A stretch of 64,000 bases of DNA from contig NZ_JAGQED010000004.1 in NCBI RefSeq assembly GCF_018304965.1, positions 124,001 through 188,000 on the forward strand, given 5' to 3'. Positions 18,411 to 27,848 of the stretch are shown in pieces. The notes under the pieces are model-generated. The model was not told the DNA's origin. It did not search any database and worked only from the letters and a program-made list of their open reading frames with translations. This stretch comes from Collimonas antrihumi (GTDB taxonomy: Bacteria > Pseudomonadota > Gammaproteobacteria > Burkholderiales > Burkholderiaceae_D). Positions within the stretch are counted from its first letter, which is position 1, and every line of letters starts with the position of its first letter. Position numbers and translations under genes: made by a program.

Positions 18411-19868
18411 TTACGATTTAGCTGTCACCGTATTTTCATTCAACCCGCCACCCAACGAACGATACAGATCAATCGCGTTATTCAAACGCAATTGCCGCGT
18501 CTGGATCAGCGCCTGCTGTGCAGAGAACAGATCACGCTCCGCGTTGAGGCGATCGGTGGAACTGGCGATGCCATTCTTGTAACGCAGATCGGTCAGCTTT
18601 ACCCGTTGTTCCTGCGCTTTGACGAAAGCATCCTGCGCTGCCAGCTGATCTTCCAGCGTGCCACGGGCAACCAGCGCATCGGAAACTTCCCTGAATGCGC
18701 TCTGTATGGTTTTCTCGTAGTTGGCGATCGCCAGATTCTTGCGGATCTCGCTCAGCGACAGATTGGCGCGGTTGCGTCCACCCTCGAAAATCGGCAAGGT
18801 CAACTGCGGCACGAACGACCAGGTACGGCTACCTGCCGAGAACAGGTTGCCGAGCGATGTGCTGGAATTGCCGATTCCGGCCGTCAGCGAAATAGTCGGG
18901 AAGAAGGCTGCACGCGCCGCACCGATGTTGGCATTGGCGGAGCGCAGTTGCTGTTCTGCTTCACGGATGTCAGGACGGCGGTTCAGCAGATCGGAAGGCA
19001 GGCCGGCCGGAATGTCAGTGACGATTTGTTCATCCGACAGCGATTTCGGCGCCGGCAGCTCGCCTAATGGCTTGCCCACCAGCAGTTCCAGTGCGTTGGT
19101 GGCCTGGCCGCGCTGGCGCACCAGCGTAGTCAACGACACGCGGGCCGCTTGCACCAATGTTTCGGAATTGCGCAGATCAAGCTCGGACGATGCGCCGACA
19201 TCAAAGCGCAGCTTGTCCCGCTTGTAGTCGTCTAGCCGGCTATCCAGGGTTTGTTGCGCCAACCGTTGCTGTTCGGCGAACGACTGCTCGGTCAGGTACG
19301 CTTGCGCAACCTGCGAAATCAGGCTGATTTGCGCTGCCTGACGTGCTTCCTCGGTCGCCAGGTAGCTGGCCAGCGCGGCATCTTTCAAGCTGCGGACGCG
19401 GCCAAAGAAGTCCAGTTCGAACGAGGTCATGTTCAACCCCACCGAATAGGCAGTGCCGACAGCAGGCTGGCCTGGAACCAATTGATCGGCAGCAGTACGA
19501 CCGCGAGTGCGGCTGAAGTTGCCGTTCAAGTGTGGCAGTGCATCAGACGCGGTGATGTCGTACTGGGCACGCGCTTGCTCGATGTTCAGAGCTGCAGTGC
19601 GCAGGTCGCGGTTGTTTTCAAGCGCCGACGCGATCAGCGCCTGCAGGCGTTGGTCAGGGAAAAACTGGCGCCAGCCGAGCGCCGCCGCATCCAGTTGCGC
19701 CTGGCCGCCGGCAGCAGCCGGATAGCTGCCGGCCACCGGCGCTTCCGGCCGTACGTAGGTCGGCGCCATGGTGCAACCTGAGAGGACCCCTGCCAACAGC
19801 AGGGCGCCAGTCAGTTGCTTGGGTAAGTACGCCGTAATTGCCGTCGCCGTAGATGCCATATTAAACAT
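18411..19868 (-). CDS. RND efflux outer-membrane lipoprotein (NodT/OprM family)
   Basis: The protein has 485 residues. A lipoprotein signal ends in LAGVLSGC with the lipobox Cys near residue 32. The mature part carries two outer-membrane efflux (TolC-fold) domains and long coiled-coil helices. It forms the outer-membrane channel of the tripartite pump with the two genes upstream. ATG 19868 was preferred over the in-frame ATG at 19859 because GGAG lies 8 bases in front of it. This start overlaps the last codons of the RND gene by 8 bases, consistent with translational coupling. Transcription ends at the hairpin at 18174-18194. Confidence 0.94.
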   Translation of the reverse strand: MFNMASTATAITAYLPKQLTGALLLAGVLSGCTMAPTYVRPEAPVAGSYPAAAGGQAQLDAAALGWRQFFPDQRLQALIASALENNRDLRTAALNIEQARAQYDITASDALPHLNGNFSRTRGRTAADQLVPGQPAVGTAYSVGLNMTSFELDFFGRVRSLKDAALASYLATEEARQAAQISLISQVAQAYLTEQSFAEQQRLAQQTLDSRLDDYKRDKLRFDVGASSELDLRNSETLVQAARVSLTTLVRQRGQATNALELLVGKPLGELPAPKSLSDEQIVTDIPAGLPSDLLNRRPDIREAEQQLRSANANIGAARAAFFPTISLTAGIGNSSTSLGNLFSAGSRTWSFVPQLTLPIFEGGRNRANLSLSEIRKNLAIANYEKTIQSAFREVSDALVARGTLEDQLAAQDAFVKAQEQRVKLTDLRYKNGIASSTDRLNAERDLFSAQQALIQTRQLRLNNAIDLYRSLGGGLNENTVTAKS

Positions 19869-22800
19869 GCTGATTCTCCAAATCTATTTTCTGACCGGCC
19901 GCATGCAGCTTGCGTTGGCGTTCGCTGCCTTTGAAGATCTTGCGTACCACCACGAAGAACACCGGCACCAGGAATACCGCCAAGGCTGTCGCTGTGATCA
20001 TGCCGCCCATCACGCCGGTACCGATTGCGCGTTGGCTGCCTGAGCCGGCGCCGGTCTTGATTGCCAGCGGCAACACGCCCAGGATGAACGCGAACGAGGT
20101 CATCAGAATCGGTCGGAACCGCAGATGCACCGCTTCCAGCGTTGCTTCGATCAGACCCTTGCCTTGCGCCTGCAGGTCTTTCGCGAATTCGATAATCAGA
20201 ATCGCGTTCTTCGCCGACAAACCGACCACGGTAATCATCCCCACCTTGAAGTAGACGTCGTTAGGCATGCCGCGCAAGGTTACGCCCAGCAACGCGCCGA
20301 GAATACCCAGCGGCACCACCAGCATCACCGCCAGCGGGATGGAAGTACTTTCGTACAAGGCTGCCAACACCAGGAACACCGCCAGCAGCGACAATGCGTA
20401 GAGCAACGGTGCTTGCGCGCCGGAAGTCTTTTCTTCCAGCGACTGGCCGGTCCATTCAAAGCCGAAGCCAGGAGGGAGTTTCGCAGTCAGTGCTTCCATC
20501 TCATCCATTGCTTCGCCGGTGCTATGGCCAGGTGCTGCGCCGCCGGAGATTTTCATCGCCGGATAGCCGTTATAACGTGACAGTTGTACCGGGCCTTTGA
20601 TCCAGCGCGAGGTGGTGAATGACGAGAACGGCACCATGGTTCCTTGGGTGTTCTTGACATACAACCTGGCCAGGTCTTCCGGTTGCAGCCGCTGCGGTGC
20701 GTCGGCCTGCACAATCACCCGTTGTTGACGGCCCTGGTTAGGGAAGTCATTCACGTAGGAAGAACCGAGCGCGGTCGACAGCGTGCTGTTGATGGCGCTA
20801 AACGATACGCCCAGCGCATCGGCCTTGTCGCGGTCGATTTCCAGTTGCAACTGCGGTGAATCTTCCAGGCCTTCAGGTCGGACACCAGCCAGGATCTTGC
20901 TTTGCGAAGCCATGCCGAGCAATTGGTTACGTGCTGCAGTCAATGCCGCATGTCCTTGCCCCGAACGGTCTTGCAGGCGGAAGGTAAAGCCGGTGGCGTT
21001 ACCCAGTTCAGGGATCGGCGGCGGGTTCAGCGGATAGACGATGGCGTCCTTGATCTGCGAGAACACACCGAATGCCTTGCCTGCAATCGCGTCGGCGGAC
21101 TGATCCGGACCACGTTCGCTCCAGTCCTTGAGCGGTGTGAATACCAGACCGGCATTCTGACCGTTACCGGAGAAACTGAAACCGGTAATGGCAACCACGT
21201 GGGCGACACCAGGCAATTTCGCGTAATAGTCTTCAATCGTCTTGATCACTTCCAGGGTACGGTTGCTGCTGGCGCCGGCAGGCAATTGGACGTTGGTGAT
21301 GATGTAGCCCTGATCTTCAGCCGGCAGGAACGATGCTGGCAAGCGTGCATACAGCAAGCCGACGCACACCAGAATCCCGCCATAGATGAACAGGTAGCGC
21401 CCGGTCTTGGTCAGCATCTTGGCGACAAAGCCTTGATAACTGTTGGTGGTAGCGTTGAACTTGCGGTTGAACCAGCCGAAGAACCCTGTTTTCTCATGGT
21501 GATGTCCTGCTTCCACCGGTTTCAGGATAGTGGCGCACAGCGCCGGCGTCAGCGTAAATGCCATCAATACCGAGAACACCATCGAAGCTACCATCGACAG
21601 CGAGAACTGACGATAGATGGCGCCAACCGCACCGCTAAAGAATGCCATCGGGATGAACACCGCGATCAGCACCAGGGTGATACCGATCAGTGCGCCGGTA
21701 ATCTGGCCCATCGCCTTGCGGGTTGCATCGCGCGGCGACAAGCCTTCTTCGCTCATGATGCGCTCGACGTTTTCCACCACCACGATCGCATCGTCAATCA
21801 GGATACCGATCGCCAGCACCATACCGAACATGGTCAGCACGTTGATCGAGAAGCCAAACAGCAGCAAGGTGGCGAAAGTACCCATCAGCGCGACCGGTAC
21901 GACCAGCGTCGGAATCAAGGTATAGCGGATGTTTTGCAGGAACAGGTACATCACCAGGAACACCAGGATGATTGCCTCTACCAAGGTCTTGACCACTTCT
22001 TCGATCGAAATCTTGACGAATTTCGAGGTATCGTAAGGAATGGTGTATGTCACGCCGGCAGGGAAGTACTTAGACAGTTCTGCCATCTTGGCGTGGACTG
22101 CGGTAGCAGTGCCCAGCGCGTTGGCGGTTGGCGACAATTGCACGCCGACGAAGGACGTCGGTTTGCCGTCGAGCCGGCCGGCAGTCGCATATGACTGCCC
22201 GCCGATTTCGATACGAGCGACGTCGCGCAGACGCACGATCGAACCGTTCGCATTGGCGCGCAACTGGATATTGCCGAACTGTTCGACGGTAGTCAGTTGC
22301 CCGGTTGCCACCACGGTTGCAGAAATCTGCTGTGTCCCGGGGCTAGGCAGATCGCCAAGCGTACCGCCGGCGACCAGTGCATTTTGCGCTGTGATTGCCG
22401 CCGTCACATCGGCAGGCGTCAGGCTGAGGCCAACCAGTTTGACTGGATCGATCCAGATCCGCATGGCGCGTTCAGTACCGAACAGCTGCGCCTGGCCGAC
22501 GCCTGGCACGCGTTTGATTTCATTGAGCACGTTGCGTGACAAATAGTCACCCAGCGCGATCGGATCAAGCTTGCCATCGGTCGATGAAAGACCGATAAAC
22601 ATCAGGAAGTTACTACGCGATTTGGTGACTTGCACACCGTTTTTCGTCACCACCGCCGGCAGGCGTGCCTCAACCCGTTTCAAACGGTTTTGCACGTCCA
22701 CCGCTGCCAGGTCGGCATTGGTTTCCGGTGTAAACGTAACGGTGATAGCTACCGAACCGTCGGCCTGGCTTTGCGACTCGATGTATTGCAAGCCGTCGGC

Positions 22801-23013
22801 GCCGTTCATTTCCTGTTCGATCAGGCTGGTAACGCTATCGTCAATAGTTTGCGCGGTAGCGCCTGGGTATGATGCGCTAACGACAATCGTTGGCGGTGCA
22901 ATCGAAGGATACTGCGCCACCGGTAATTGCGTGATCGCCAAAGCACCCCCGAGCAGGATGAAGATGGCGAGCACCCACGCAAATACGGGGCGGTCGATGA
23001 AAAACTTGCCCAT
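19861..23013 (-). CDS. RND multidrug efflux transporter, HAE1 family (AcrB/MexB type)
   Basis: The protein has 1050 residues and the twelve-helix, duplicated architecture of AcrB homologues. The N-terminus MGKFFIDRPVFAWVLAIFI is typical. The proton-relay Asp pair is in GILIDDAIVVVENVER near residue 407. Two large periplasmic porter/docking loops follow helices 1 and 7. It is an inner-membrane proton-driven drug pump that works with the adaptor at 23025 and the channel at 18411. The operon order adaptor, pump, channel matches MexAB-OprM and AdeIJK-type systems. Likely repressed by the divergent TetR protein through the operator at 24396. Substrates cannot be predicted from sequence. Confidence 0.96.
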   Translation of the reverse strand: MGKFFIDRPVFAWVLAIFILLGGALAITQLPVAQYPSIAPPTIVVSASYPGATAQTIDDSVTSLIEQEMNGADGLQYIESQSQADGSVAITVTFTPETNADLAAVDVQNRLKRVEARLPAVVTKNGVQVTKSRSNFLMFIGLSSTDGKLDPIALGDYLSRNVLNEIKRVPGVGQAQLFGTERAMRIWIDPVKLVGLSLTPADVTAAITAQNALVAGGTLGDLPSPGTQQISATVVATGQLTTVEQFGNIQLRANANGSIVRLRDVARIEIGGQSYATAGRLDGKPTSFVGVQLSPTANALGTATAVHAKMAELSKYFPAGVTYTIPYDTSKFVKISIEEVVKTLVEAIILVFLVMYLFLQNIRYTLIPTLVVPVALMGTFATLLLFGFSINVLTMFGMVLAIGILIDDAIVVVENVERIMSEEGLSPRDATRKAMGQITGALIGITLVLIAVFIPMAFFSGAVGAIYRQFSLSMVASMVFSVLMAFTLTPALCATILKPVEAGHHHEKTGFFGWFNRKFNATTNSYQGFVAKMLTKTGRYLFIYGGILVCVGLLYARLPASFLPAEDQGYIITNVQLPAGASSNRTLEVIKTIEDYYAKLPGVAHVVAITGFSFSGNGQNAGLVFTPLKDWSERGPDQSADAIAGKAFGVFSQIKDAIVYPLNPPPIPELGNATGFTFRLQDRSGQGHAALTAARNQLLGMASQSKILAGVRPEGLEDSPQLQLEIDRDKADALGVSFSAINSTLSTALGSSYVNDFPNQGRQQRVIVQADAPQRLQPEDLARLYVKNTQGTMVPFSSFTTSRWIKGPVQLSRYNGYPAMKISGGAAPGHSTGEAMDEMEALTAKLPPGFGFEWTGQSLEEKTSGAQAPLLYALSLLAVFLVLAALYESTSIPLAVMLVVPLGILGALLGVTLRGMPNDVYFKVGMITVVGLSAKNAILIIEFAKDLQAQGKGLIEATLEAVHLRFRPILMTSFAFILGVLPLAIKTGAGSGSQRAIGTGVMGGMITATALAVFLVPVFFVVVRKIFKGSERQRKLHAAGQKIDLENQHV

Positions 23014-23024
23014 TAATAGGCTCC

Positions 23025-24239
23025 TTATTTAGCAGTTGAGGCAGCTGCGGCGGCGCTGGCGCCGGTGCTTGCAGCTGCTGGTGCGGCTGCAGCAGTCGAA
23101 TTCCATGGCGACGGATTAACCACCGCGCCCGGTTTGACTTTTTGCAAACCATCGACGATCACTTTATCGCCGCTCTTCAAACCATCGGTAACGATCCATT
23201 TGTCACCCTGTGCCGTATCGGCTTTTACCGACCGTACTTCCACCTTGTTGCCAGCGCCGACCACAAACACAGAAGAACCGTTGAGGTCGCGCTGGACTGC
23301 TTGTTGCGGTACTGTCAGGGCCGCGGTATTCACTGCTTGTTCCAGTTTTGCGCGTACATACATGCCGGGCAACAGGCTGCGGTCGGGATTCGGAAATTCG
23401 GCGCGCAGGGTAACAGAACCGGTGGTAGGGTCGACCGTCAAATCGGAAAACAGCAATTTGCCCGATTGCGGATACGGGCGGCCATCTTCGGTTACCAGCG
23501 TCACCTTAGCCTGGCCTTGACCGGCGCTTTGCAACTGGCCGCTTTTCATCGCTTGCTGCAATTTGAGAATGTCAGTGCTGGACTGGGTCAGGTTGACGTA
23601 GATCGGATCGATTTGCTGTACGACTGCCAGTTGAGTCACTTCACCCTGGCCTACCAGTGCACCCTCGGTAACCAATGCCTTGCCGATGCGGCCGGAAATT
23701 GGCGAGGTCACAGTCGCATAACCGAGATTGAGGCTAGCGGTCTGGCGCGCAGCCTTGGCCGATGCAACATCTGCCGCAGCTTGCTTCTGCGCGGCAACGG
23801 TGTCGTCGTACTCTTGCTTGCTGACCGCGTTGACTTCCACCAGTGGCTTGTAGCGTTGTGCTTTCAGCGTTGCAGTAGTCAGGTTCGCTTCGGCTCTAGC
23901 CAATGTTGCTTGCGCGCTGTCGTAAGCGGCTCGCAATGGCGCCGGATCAATCTGATACAAAACCTGACCAGCTTTCACATCGCTGCCTTCGCGGAAGTCA
24001 CGCTTGAGCACGATGCCGGCTGCACGTGCGCCGATCTGGGCGATACGGGTGGCTTCCAGCCGGCCAGGCAATTCAGTTGTGAGCGCCAGGCGTTCTGGCG
24101 CGATAGTGATGACGGAAACACCGGCTGGCGGAGGCGCGCCTTTGGCGTCAGGCTTTTTGCCGCAGGCGGCGACAGCGGACAAGACCGCGATAGCCAGGGT
24201 GATACGCGTGAGACGATTGATGGAGCTAACTGAATTCAT
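23025..24239 (-). CDS. RND efflux periplasmic adaptor (membrane fusion protein, AcrA/MexA type)
   Basis: From ATG 24239 the protein has 404 residues and begins MNSVSSINRLTRITLAIAVL with a lipobox ending in AVAACG, so it is probably an inner-membrane-anchored lipoprotein. An upstream in-frame start adds 15 residues and breaks the signal peptide, so it was rejected. The coiled-coil hairpin and lipoyl domains are recognisable by RIAQIGARAAGIV near residue 65 and the VTSPISGRIGK block. The C-terminus has a low-complexity Ala/Ser tail. It links pump and channel. It is the first gene of the operon and starts about 150 bases from the operator. Confidence 0.94.
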   Translation of the reverse strand: MNSVSSINRLTRITLAIAVLSAVAACGKKPDAKGAPPPAGVSVITIAPERLALTTELPGRLEATRIAQIGARAAGIVLKRDFREGSDVKAGQVLYQIDPAPLRAAYDSAQATLARAEANLTTATLKAQRYKPLVEVNAVSKQEYDDTVAAQKQAAADVASAKAARQTASLNLGYATVTSPISGRIGKALVTEGALVGQGEVTQLAVVQQIDPIYVNLTQSSTDILKLQQAMKSGQLQSAGQGQAKVTLVTEDGRPYPQSGKLLFSDLTVDPTTGSVTLRAEFPNPDRSLLPGMYVRAKLEQAVNTAALTVPQQAVQRDLNGSSVFVVGAGNKVEVRSVKADTAQGDKWIVTDGLKSGDKVIVDGLQKVKPGAVVNPSPWNSTAAAAPAAASTGASAAAAASTAK

Positions 24240-24395
24240 AAAATTCTCGCACGGTAATTGAAGAAAGTCTGGGAAAGACTGCAAATCTGACAGGTAACTC
24301 TGCTTCTGGAATTGACATAGGATATATAACTAATTGCTTTATTGCACCGGATGCATTGCCAGAAAGCGGGTGGAACAGCCGGAATGCTGCTATTA

Positions 24396-24419
24396 TACAT
24401 ACATGCACGAATGTATGTG
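24396..24419. promoter_or_regulatory. AcrR-like operator between the RND operon and its TetR gene
   Basis: The inverted repeat ACATACAT-N6-ATGTATGT, flanked by T and G, closely matches the known E. coli AcrR operator (ACATACAT-N6-ATGTATGT with different spacer). It lies in the 275-base divergent gap. On the minus strand a TATAAT (24397-24392) overlaps its left half, so binding would block pump transcription. The TetR gene itself starts about 95 bases away and is probably autoregulated. Confidence 0.8.
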
Positions 24420-24514
24420 CCGTGCATATGTTGCGCTTTGTTGTTGTTTCATTATTTGCTGCGAATGCACAACGAACATGCACAGCACCGTATCAGTTTG
24501 GAGGTCGGCTCAAA

Positions 24515-25159
24515 ATGGCTAGAAGTACAAAAGAAGAAGCACTGGAAACCCGTGGCCGCATCCTTGATGCCGCCGCGGAGGTGTTTCACCAGAACGGCGT
24601 ATCGCGTACCACGCTGGCCGATGTTGCCGCTGCCGCTGACGTAACGCGTGGCGCTATCTATTGGCACTTCAAGAACAAGAGCGATTTATTCGATGCCATG
24701 TGCGAGCGGGTGCGCTTGCCGATGGAAGCGATGATTGAAAAGGCCGCCGACGAAAATGCGTACGATCCTTTAAACCAATTTCGCAACAGATGTTTGTTTG
24801 CCTTGCAGGAAGCGACGCTGAATTCGCAGTCGCGCAAGGTGTTTGAGATCGTTTTTCACAAGTGCGAACTGGTTGATCCGGAAGATCCTATTTTTATCCG
24901 TCAGCACGAATGTTTCTTGCAGGGCCGTACCGATGTAGAGCGTCTGCTGCGATTTGCAGTTGCAAAAGGGCAGTTGCCGCGCGAACTGGACCCGGTCCTG
25001 GCTGCGGTCATGGTGCAGGGGCTGCTGGTTGGCATATTGAGCAACTGGACCTTCAGTCCGCACAGCTTCGATCTCGCGGAACATGCTTCGAAAGTGGTCG
25101 ATAACTGCATCCACATGTTCAAGACTTCGCCGTTCATGCTCAAAAACAACGAAGTTTGA
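24515..25159 (+). CDS. TetR-family efflux repressor (AcrR/TtgR type)
   Basis: The product has 214 residues from ATG 24515. This start is preferred because it has a GGAGG ribosome-binding site and gives the family N-terminus MARSTKEEALETRGRILDAA; the open frame runs further upstream. The TetR helix-turn-helix is TLADVAAAADVTRGAIYWHF near residues 30-50 (recognition helix GAIYWHFKNK). The C-terminal ligand domain is of the AcrR/TtgR kind. It is divergent from the RND operon and an AcrR-like operator lies between, so local repression of the pump is very likely. The stop is followed after two bases by repeat element copy C. Confidence 0.93.
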   Translation: MARSTKEEALETRGRILDAAAEVFHQNGVSRTTLADVAAAADVTRGAIYWHFKNKSDLFDAMCERVRLPMEAMIEKAADENAYDPLNQFRNRCLFALQEATLNSQSRKVFEIVFHKCELVDPEDPIFIRQHECFLQGRTDVERLLRFAVAKGQLPRELDPVLAAVMVQGLLVGILSNWTFSPHSFDLAEHASKVVDNCIHMFKTSPFMLKNNEV

Positions 25160-25161
25160 TT

Positions 25162-25357
25162 TAAGGCGAGCTCTGAAAACTCCGTCATTCCCGCGAACGC
25201 GGAAATCCATGTTGCAGAACATGGTGATTAAAATGGATTCCCGCGTTCGCGGGAATGACGGGGTCGCCGAGACGGGGTCGCCGAGACGGGGTCGCCGAGA
25301 CGGGGTCGCCGAGACGGGGTCGCCAATGACGTAACAGGGTTATTCGAGCTGTCCTTA
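25162..25357 (+). repeat. Dispersed inverted-repeat element, copy C, with four full 14-bp tandem units
   Basis: Termini are TAAGGCGAGCTCT and GAGCTGTCCTTA, imperfect inverted repeats. The hairpin blocks ATTCCCGCGAACGCGG and ATTCCCGCGTTCGCGGGAAT (25237-25256) follow, and the second is a perfect ATTCCC-N8-GGGAAT palindrome. Four exact GGGGTCGCCGAGAC units run 25260-25315, and a fifth begins at 25316 but diverges into CAATGACGTAACAGG. The last three bases on the plus strand (TTA, 25355-25357) are the tolC stop codon on the other strand. Confidence 0.9.
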
Positions 25358-26656
25358 GTATACCGCCGGCACCAGCATGCCATTGATTTGCTGCAGGTCT
25401 TCTTCTTTCAATGTCCCCACTGCGGACTTGAGTTTCAGGCTATTCATCAGCGTGTCGTAACGCGCCTTTGCCAAATCCCTGCGGGTGGAATACAGCTGCT
25501 GTTGCGCGTTCAGTACGTCGATATTGATGCGCACGCCAACCTGATAACCCAGCCGATTCGAATCCAGCGATGACTGGCTGGAAATCTCGGCAGCCTCCAA
25601 CGCCTTGATCTGAGCTAAACCGCTGCTGACGCCGACATAGGCCTGGCGCGCATTCAGCGCCGCAGTCCTGCGCGCATTTTCAAGATCGGAGCGCGCCTTG
25701 TTTTCTAATGCCACCGCCTGCCGCACACTACTGTTGACAGCGCCGCCGGCATACAACGGAATGGTCCATTGCACGCCGATCGAGTTGGACATTTGCGAGA
25801 TATTGTAAAAAGGAACAGGGCTGCCGCTGACATCGGAGTGCGAACGGCTGGCCACCAGATCGACCGTAGGCAGATGGCCGGCACGGCTTTTCTTGATTTC
25901 ATGCTTCGCGGTATCCAGCGCAATTTCCTGGCCGATTACACCGAAATTCTGTTGCTCGGCGCTGCTGACCCAGGTTTCAATCGCAGCCGGTTGCGGTGTG
26001 CTCAGCTGGACACCGGGGCGCAAAGTCGCCAGCGGCGCCGGCGGCTTGCCGATAATCTGTTGCAGCACGTTGCGGGCGACTTCCAGATTGTTTTTGGCCG
26101 CGATTTCCTGCGCTATCACCAGATCGTAGCTGGCTTGCGCCTCGTTGGTATCGGTAATGGTAGCGGTGCCGACGTCGAAATTGCGTTTGGCGGAAGCCAG
26201 CTGCTCGGCAATCGCACTTTCCTGGGCTTGCAGAGATGCCAAAACGTCTTGCGCTGTCAAGATGTCGAAATAAGCCTGGCTGACACGCAATATCAAATCC
26301 TGTTCAGCCTGGGCAAAGCGGACTTCACCGGCGGCCACCGATAATTTGCCTTCCTGGTATTGCTGCCAATAGGCCGGACGAAACAACGGCTGGGTAAGCT
26401 GCAAGTTGTAATTGTTGGTGATGGTCTTCCAGGATTCTCCGGCGCGGCTGTAATTGCCGCCGAAGCCGACCGTCGGCAACAGGACGGCGCGCCCCTGTAC
26501 GCCAGCTTCGTTGCTGGCGCTCAGCGCATAGCGCGCGCTGGTATACGTGGGATCATTGGCCAACGCTTGCTGATACGTCTGTACCAGATCGACTGCGTGC
26601 GCATTCATGGCCAGCAATGCGCTAGCGGCCAACGAAACCATCAGGGTATTGCGCAT
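25355..26656 (-). CDS. tolC: TolC-family outer-membrane channel protein
   Basis: The protein has 433 residues with a cleavable signal peptide (MRNTLMVSLAASALLAMNAHA) and the duplicated outer-membrane efflux domain typical of TolC. The first domain starts VDLVQTYQQALANDPTY, a common TolC N-terminus. It carries no lipobox, so unlike the channel at 18411 it is a classic TolC for type I secretion or efflux. It may serve the second RND pump at 27849, which has no channel gene of its own. The start has GGAG 6 bases upstream. It is downstream of pcm and the rhodanese gene, an order common in betaproteobacteria. Confidence 0.94.
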   Translation of the reverse strand: MRNTLMVSLAASALLAMNAHAVDLVQTYQQALANDPTYTSARYALSASNEAGVQGRAVLLPTVGFGGNYSRAGESWKTITNNYNLQLTQPLFRPAYWQQYQEGKLSVAAGEVRFAQAEQDLILRVSQAYFDILTAQDVLASLQAQESAIAEQLASAKRNFDVGTATITDTNEAQASYDLVIAQEIAAKNNLEVARNVLQQIIGKPPAPLATLRPGVQLSTPQPAAIETWVSSAEQQNFGVIGQEIALDTAKHEIKKSRAGHLPTVDLVASRSHSDVSGSPVPFYNISQMSNSIGVQWTIPLYAGGAVNSSVRQAVALENKARSDLENARRTAALNARQAYVGVSSGLAQIKALEAAEISSQSSLDSNRLGYQVGVRINIDVLNAQQQLYSTRRDLAKARYDTLMNSLKLKSAVGTLKEEDLQQINGMLVPAVY

Positions 26657-26717
26657 TACATTCTCCGGAATAAAACGGCAGGTCGATGCATATATCTAGA
26701 TAGCGATGTCTCTATGC

Positions 26718-27041
26718 TTAGTAGGTCGGCATGCCCGGGTCCACCTGCTGCGCCCATGCATGGACGCCGCCGGTCAGGTTGCTGACGGCAGAAAATCCGT
26801 GACGCTCGAGAAATGCCGCGACCTGCATGCTGCGCGCACCGTGATGACAGATGCAGACGATCGCCTGATCCTCTTCCAGGTCATTCAGATGCGCGGGCAC
26901 TGTTTGCATCGGCATCAGGCGCGCCGCATCTATGTGGCAAGTCTCGTATTCCCACGGTTCGCGCACGTCCAGCAACAACGGCGTCGGACGTTGCGGATCG
27001 GCGATCCAGGCGGCCAGTTCTGAGGCTGTGAGATGTTGCAT
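26718..27041 (-). CDS. Rhodanese-like domain protein (GlpE-like)
   Basis: A 107-residue single rhodanese domain. The substrate loop is CHHGARS with the catalytic Cys near residue 65, and LLLDVREPWEYETCHI is the standard rhodanese second block near residue 22. It probably acts as a sulfurtransferase or sulfur carrier in the cytoplasm. It lies 8 bases after pcm and 61 bases before tolC on the same strand, an arrangement common in related genomes. The specific sulfur donor and acceptor are unknown. Confidence 0.91.
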   Translation of the reverse strand: MQHLTASELAAWIADPQRPTPLLLDVREPWEYETCHIDAARLMPMQTVPAHLNDLEEDQAIVCICHHGARSMQVAAFLERHGFSAVSNLTGGVHAWAQQVDPGMPTY

Positions 27042-27049
27042 ATGCTGGC

Positions 27050-27709
27050 TTAGAACTTGAAATGGGAGTGAACAGCGGCGTCACGCAACGGCTTGACATC
27101 GGTTTCAAACAGATGGCGCGTGCTGTAGCTACTGTCCGCAGTACGGGTAATGATTTGTGCCGTCATCACGGGTGCGTCGCCGAGGATCGCCACAATCCGG
27201 CCGCCGACATTGAGCTGCTTCAGGAAAGCGTCCGGCAAAGTGGAGAGCGAACCGGAGATCACGATGACGTCGTAGCTCTTGGTTTCGCTTTGGTCCCAAC
27301 CCTGGGCGCCGCTGCCAAGTGCAACCTCGACATTGGTAATGCCGTACGCAGCCAGGTTCTTTGCCGCCAATGTTTTCAGCTCTGGATCGATTTCAACCGT
27401 CGTAACATGGCGAGCCTTGTAGCACAGCAACGCGGCCATGTAACCGGAGCCGGCGCCGATTTCCAGCACTTGCTCATGTTTCTTTACGGCAGCTTCCTGC
27501 AGCAGACGTGCTTCAACCTTAGGCGCCAGCATGCTTTCGCCGCCTGGCAACGGGATTTCAGTGTCGGAAAACGCCAGGCTCTTGTAGGCGGCAGGGACGA
27601 ATTCTTCGCGTCGTACTACCGTCAGCAGCTCCAGGACGTCCAGGTCCAGCACATTCCAAGGGCGAATTTGCTGTTCGATCATGTTGAAGCGGGCTTGTTC
27701 GATATTCAT
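27050..27709 (-). CDS. pcm: Protein-L-isoaspartate O-methyltransferase family protein
   Basis: The protein has 219 residues with the SAM-binding motif VLEIGAGSGYMAALL near residue 80 and VTTVEIDPEL near 105. The N-terminal part (NMIEQQIRPWNV, REEFVP) is that of the shorter, often tolC-linked Pcm-like proteins. Classical Pcm repairs isoaspartyl residues in damaged proteins. This tolC-linked subgroup may have a different target, so the function is less sure than the family. First gene of a likely pcm, rhodanese, tolC operon. The 139-base gap upstream shows nothing I recognise. Confidence 0.88.
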   Translation of the reverse strand: MNIEQARFNMIEQQIRPWNVLDLDVLELLTVVRREEFVPAAYKSLAFSDTEIPLPGGESMLAPKVEARLLQEAAVKKHEQVLEIGAGSGYMAALLCYKARHVTTVEIDPELKTLAAKNLAAYGITNVEVALGSGAQGWDQSETKSYDVIVISGSLSTLPDAFLKQLNVGGRIVAILGDAPVMTAQIITRTADSSYSTRHLFETDVKPLRDAAVHSHFKF

Positions 27710-27848
27710 GGTTAAGGCTCGGTAGTGAAAATAAAGGGCTCATTCTATCAAAGGCCACCCTCAAAAACCTATTGCGCGGTACGGCAACTACAGCAATCCC
27801 AGGCTGCGCAGCCGATAATTGCTTTCAAGGCGGGTCTCAAAGCAAGTG

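Noticed and set aside
25260-25329. CRISPR array
   Set aside because: The 14-bp units are directly adjacent with no spacers, and no cas gene is in the window.
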